Source: Chondrosia reniformis (Eukaryota; Porifera; Demospongiae; Chondrillida; Chondrillidae). Taken from it: 64,000 bases of DNA. Within the stretch, counting starts at the first letter, position 1. Each line of letters starts with the position of its first letter. Below, in pieces: positions 56,701 through 64,000 of this stretch. Location: contig OX359198.1 of the NCBI GenBank assembly GCA_947172415.1, forward strand, positions 2,015,401-2,079,400, in the 5' to 3' direction. The translations under genes were made by a program, and so were the position numbers. The notes under the pieces are model-generated. The model was not told the origin of the DNA and ran no database searches. It worked only from the letters and a program-made list of their open reading frames with translations.

Positions 56701-57894
56701 TTACTGAGTACAGACTGCACATGTAAGTAGTTTGTTAGCTTCATAAGGTGGACATGGAAGACCATTACAGACAGCTCTCATGAAAAAGACAGGAGCTGGG
56801 TCAGTGCTAGCTCCACTTCCTGGTACAGGTTTTGCTGCTGCATCTACACAGATTGTTGCCTTTCTTCCTGGATGATTAGTATGTTCAGCTTCACTCATCA
56901 GATATCCTGAATATTCTATATTCCAGTCAGATGGACACTGATAACGAGCTGGTATCATTATCATCTTTGATCTTGTACTGACACTGCAGAGAACACATGG
57001 CATGTTAGCTTCGTACACCTGTCTAAGAAGTGAAGTTCTACCATTATCTAGGTCATACTCAACTCCATATAATTCTGGTATATATGACACAGAGCTGTAA
57101 TAGTTCCTGTACTGAGGTGTTTCAGGTAGACAGAGGAAATCACTTGTTCCTCCTTTTGTGTTGAAACTTGATCCAGCAGCTCTACCATTATAGACTCTAT
57201 CAGCTCCATTTGGACAAATAGTCCTCCCCCACCTGATATAGACCACACCACTTGATTCCCTTTTCTCCAATATCACCATTCAATCCTTTCTCACCAGGAA
57301 GACCAGGAGTACCAGGAGCAGCTGGGAGACCATCACGTCCATCCCTTCCAGAAGGACCTGTTGGTCCTTGTATGCCATTAGCTCCAGGTTGTCCATCTCG
57401 TCCATCTCTTCCTGGTGCTCCCATCTTCACATTCTCGCACCTTTCTGTATCAGTAGACTGTCTCTTCTTTAGAACATGATCAGAAAATGTTTGACCTAAG
57501 CATGCCATGGAAATACCAATTTTAAAAGACTCAGCAGAGTATGCTTTTATTTGAAAGATCTGTCACAACGTTTGGTTATTGTGAGAACATTACAACTCAG
57601 TAGGAATATAGTGCCATATTCAATAAATATCTGTATTTTCTACACTTTAGGATACATTTCCTCCTAATGTTTAATATAAGCTTACCAAGCTTATTTGGGT
57701 TGTATGTTTGATTGCTTAGAGATTGATAAAGTTCCTTCAGTTGTGACAGTAGCAGTCTGAGGTCTGTTGATGGTAGTCTTGATGTAGTTGATTTCTTGTT
57801 GCATCCAAAATATGAATATTCCTTCAATGATAACAGCTCCTGTTAAAAGTAGAAGAGCTGTAGTAACAGCCACACTAGTAGTCTTGGCAGACAT
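56701..57894 (-). pseudogene. C18: short-chain collagen pseudogene nearest the ZMYND10 exons
   Basis: Exon 1 starts at 57894 (MSAKTT, intact anchor) but its 3' end is altered next to the donor: QSNIQPK is followed by TAA at 57691-57693 and the exon is 5 bases shorter than usual. Exon 2 (57495..56701) lacks 26 bases in the GPKGDMG region (about 57257), so the frame shifts from GEKGI into KWCGLYQ. The C-terminal domain beyond is intact, with SFN, VSY, DNGRTSLLRQVYEAN and EAEHTNHPG loops. Closest to C2. The upstream 165 bases up to the ZMYND10 exon match those of C2 and lack the usual dyad. Confidence 0.88.
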
Positions 57895-58062
57895 AATGAG
57901 AATACCACAATATCCTAAGTTTGCCTAGGTATATTTAAAAATCCTTAGCTTGTTGGTCTGTCCGTCATTTTCACAATAAATACCATTAATAAGTTATACA
58001 TGGATTCTTTCATTAGTGGTGTCATTATGCTTGCTCTAAATTGATTTTCGTGATGTACACAG

Positions 58063-64000
<5,938 letters not shown>

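Larger units (their letters stand above)
107..58062 (+). other. ZMYND10: ZMYND10 giant intron (about 58 kb) hosting the collagen array
   Basis: The interval runs from the GC donor after base 106 to the CACAG acceptor before 58063. It contains every collagen locus in the window, all antisense to ZMYND10. Known ZMYND10 proteins need no further residues between the two flanking exons, and I found no other ZMYND10-like exon inside except the decayed duplicate at 6526-6614. The other ZMYND10 introns here are about 220 to 1,830 bases. RNA-seq reads joining 106 to 58063 would prove the intron. Confidence 0.7.

Overview
The window is animal nuclear DNA, AT-rich, with GT-AG introns, decayed transposable elements and no bacterial features. 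Two gene families identify it as a sponge. One is a tandem array of collagen genes whose C-terminal domain matches the sponge short-chain collagen C4 / spongin family. The other is a conventional animal gene, ZMYND10. A demosponge, possibly Amphimedon queenslandica, is the best guess, but the species was not tested.

One plus-strand gene frames the window. Bases 1-106 read as a ZMYND10 exon, and eight more phase-compatible exons lie at 58063-64000, ending inside the MYND zinc finger. ZMYND10 is a cytoplasmic assembly factor for ciliary dynein arms. Between these exons is an apparent intron of about 58 kb, with a GC rather than GT donor.

That intron is filled by 18 short-chain collagen loci (C1-C18 here, left to right), all on the minus strand. 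Sixteen have both exons. Exon 1 encodes a short cytoplasmic start, a hydrophobic anchor and a Ser/Thr-rich stalk. Exon 2 encodes a dibasic KKR site, a Cys, a Gly-X-Y stretch of about 18-32 triplets and a 10-Cys C-terminal domain. Thirteen loci look intact (C1, C3, C4, C5, C6, C8, C11-C17). C7 has a frameshifted start that an upstream ATG could rescue. C2 has one nonsense codon, C18 is broken in both exons, and C9 and C10 are fragments. Copies differ mainly in a few short loops of the C-terminal domain and in collagen length, and several are mosaics of one another.

The spacers were amplified with the genes. They carry at least six plus-strand remnants of a Penelope-like element, three copies of a nested pair (a 353-bp inverted-repeat element beside an unclassified reverse-transcriptase element), one separate related reverse-transcriptase element at 36.3-38.1 kb, and younger insertions visible by comparison with empty sister sites. 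A ZMYND10 exon was also copied into the array at 6526-6614, where its splice donor is lost. It marks a duplication that joined host-gene and collagen sequence (4.6-6.6 kb matching 56.1-58.15 kb).

The most notable point is the arrangement: a diversified family of probable membrane-anchored collagens, nested antisense in one intron of a cilia gene, with variation focused on short surface-loop candidates. Whether these proteins are structural (spongin-like) or act in recognition cannot be decided from sequence.
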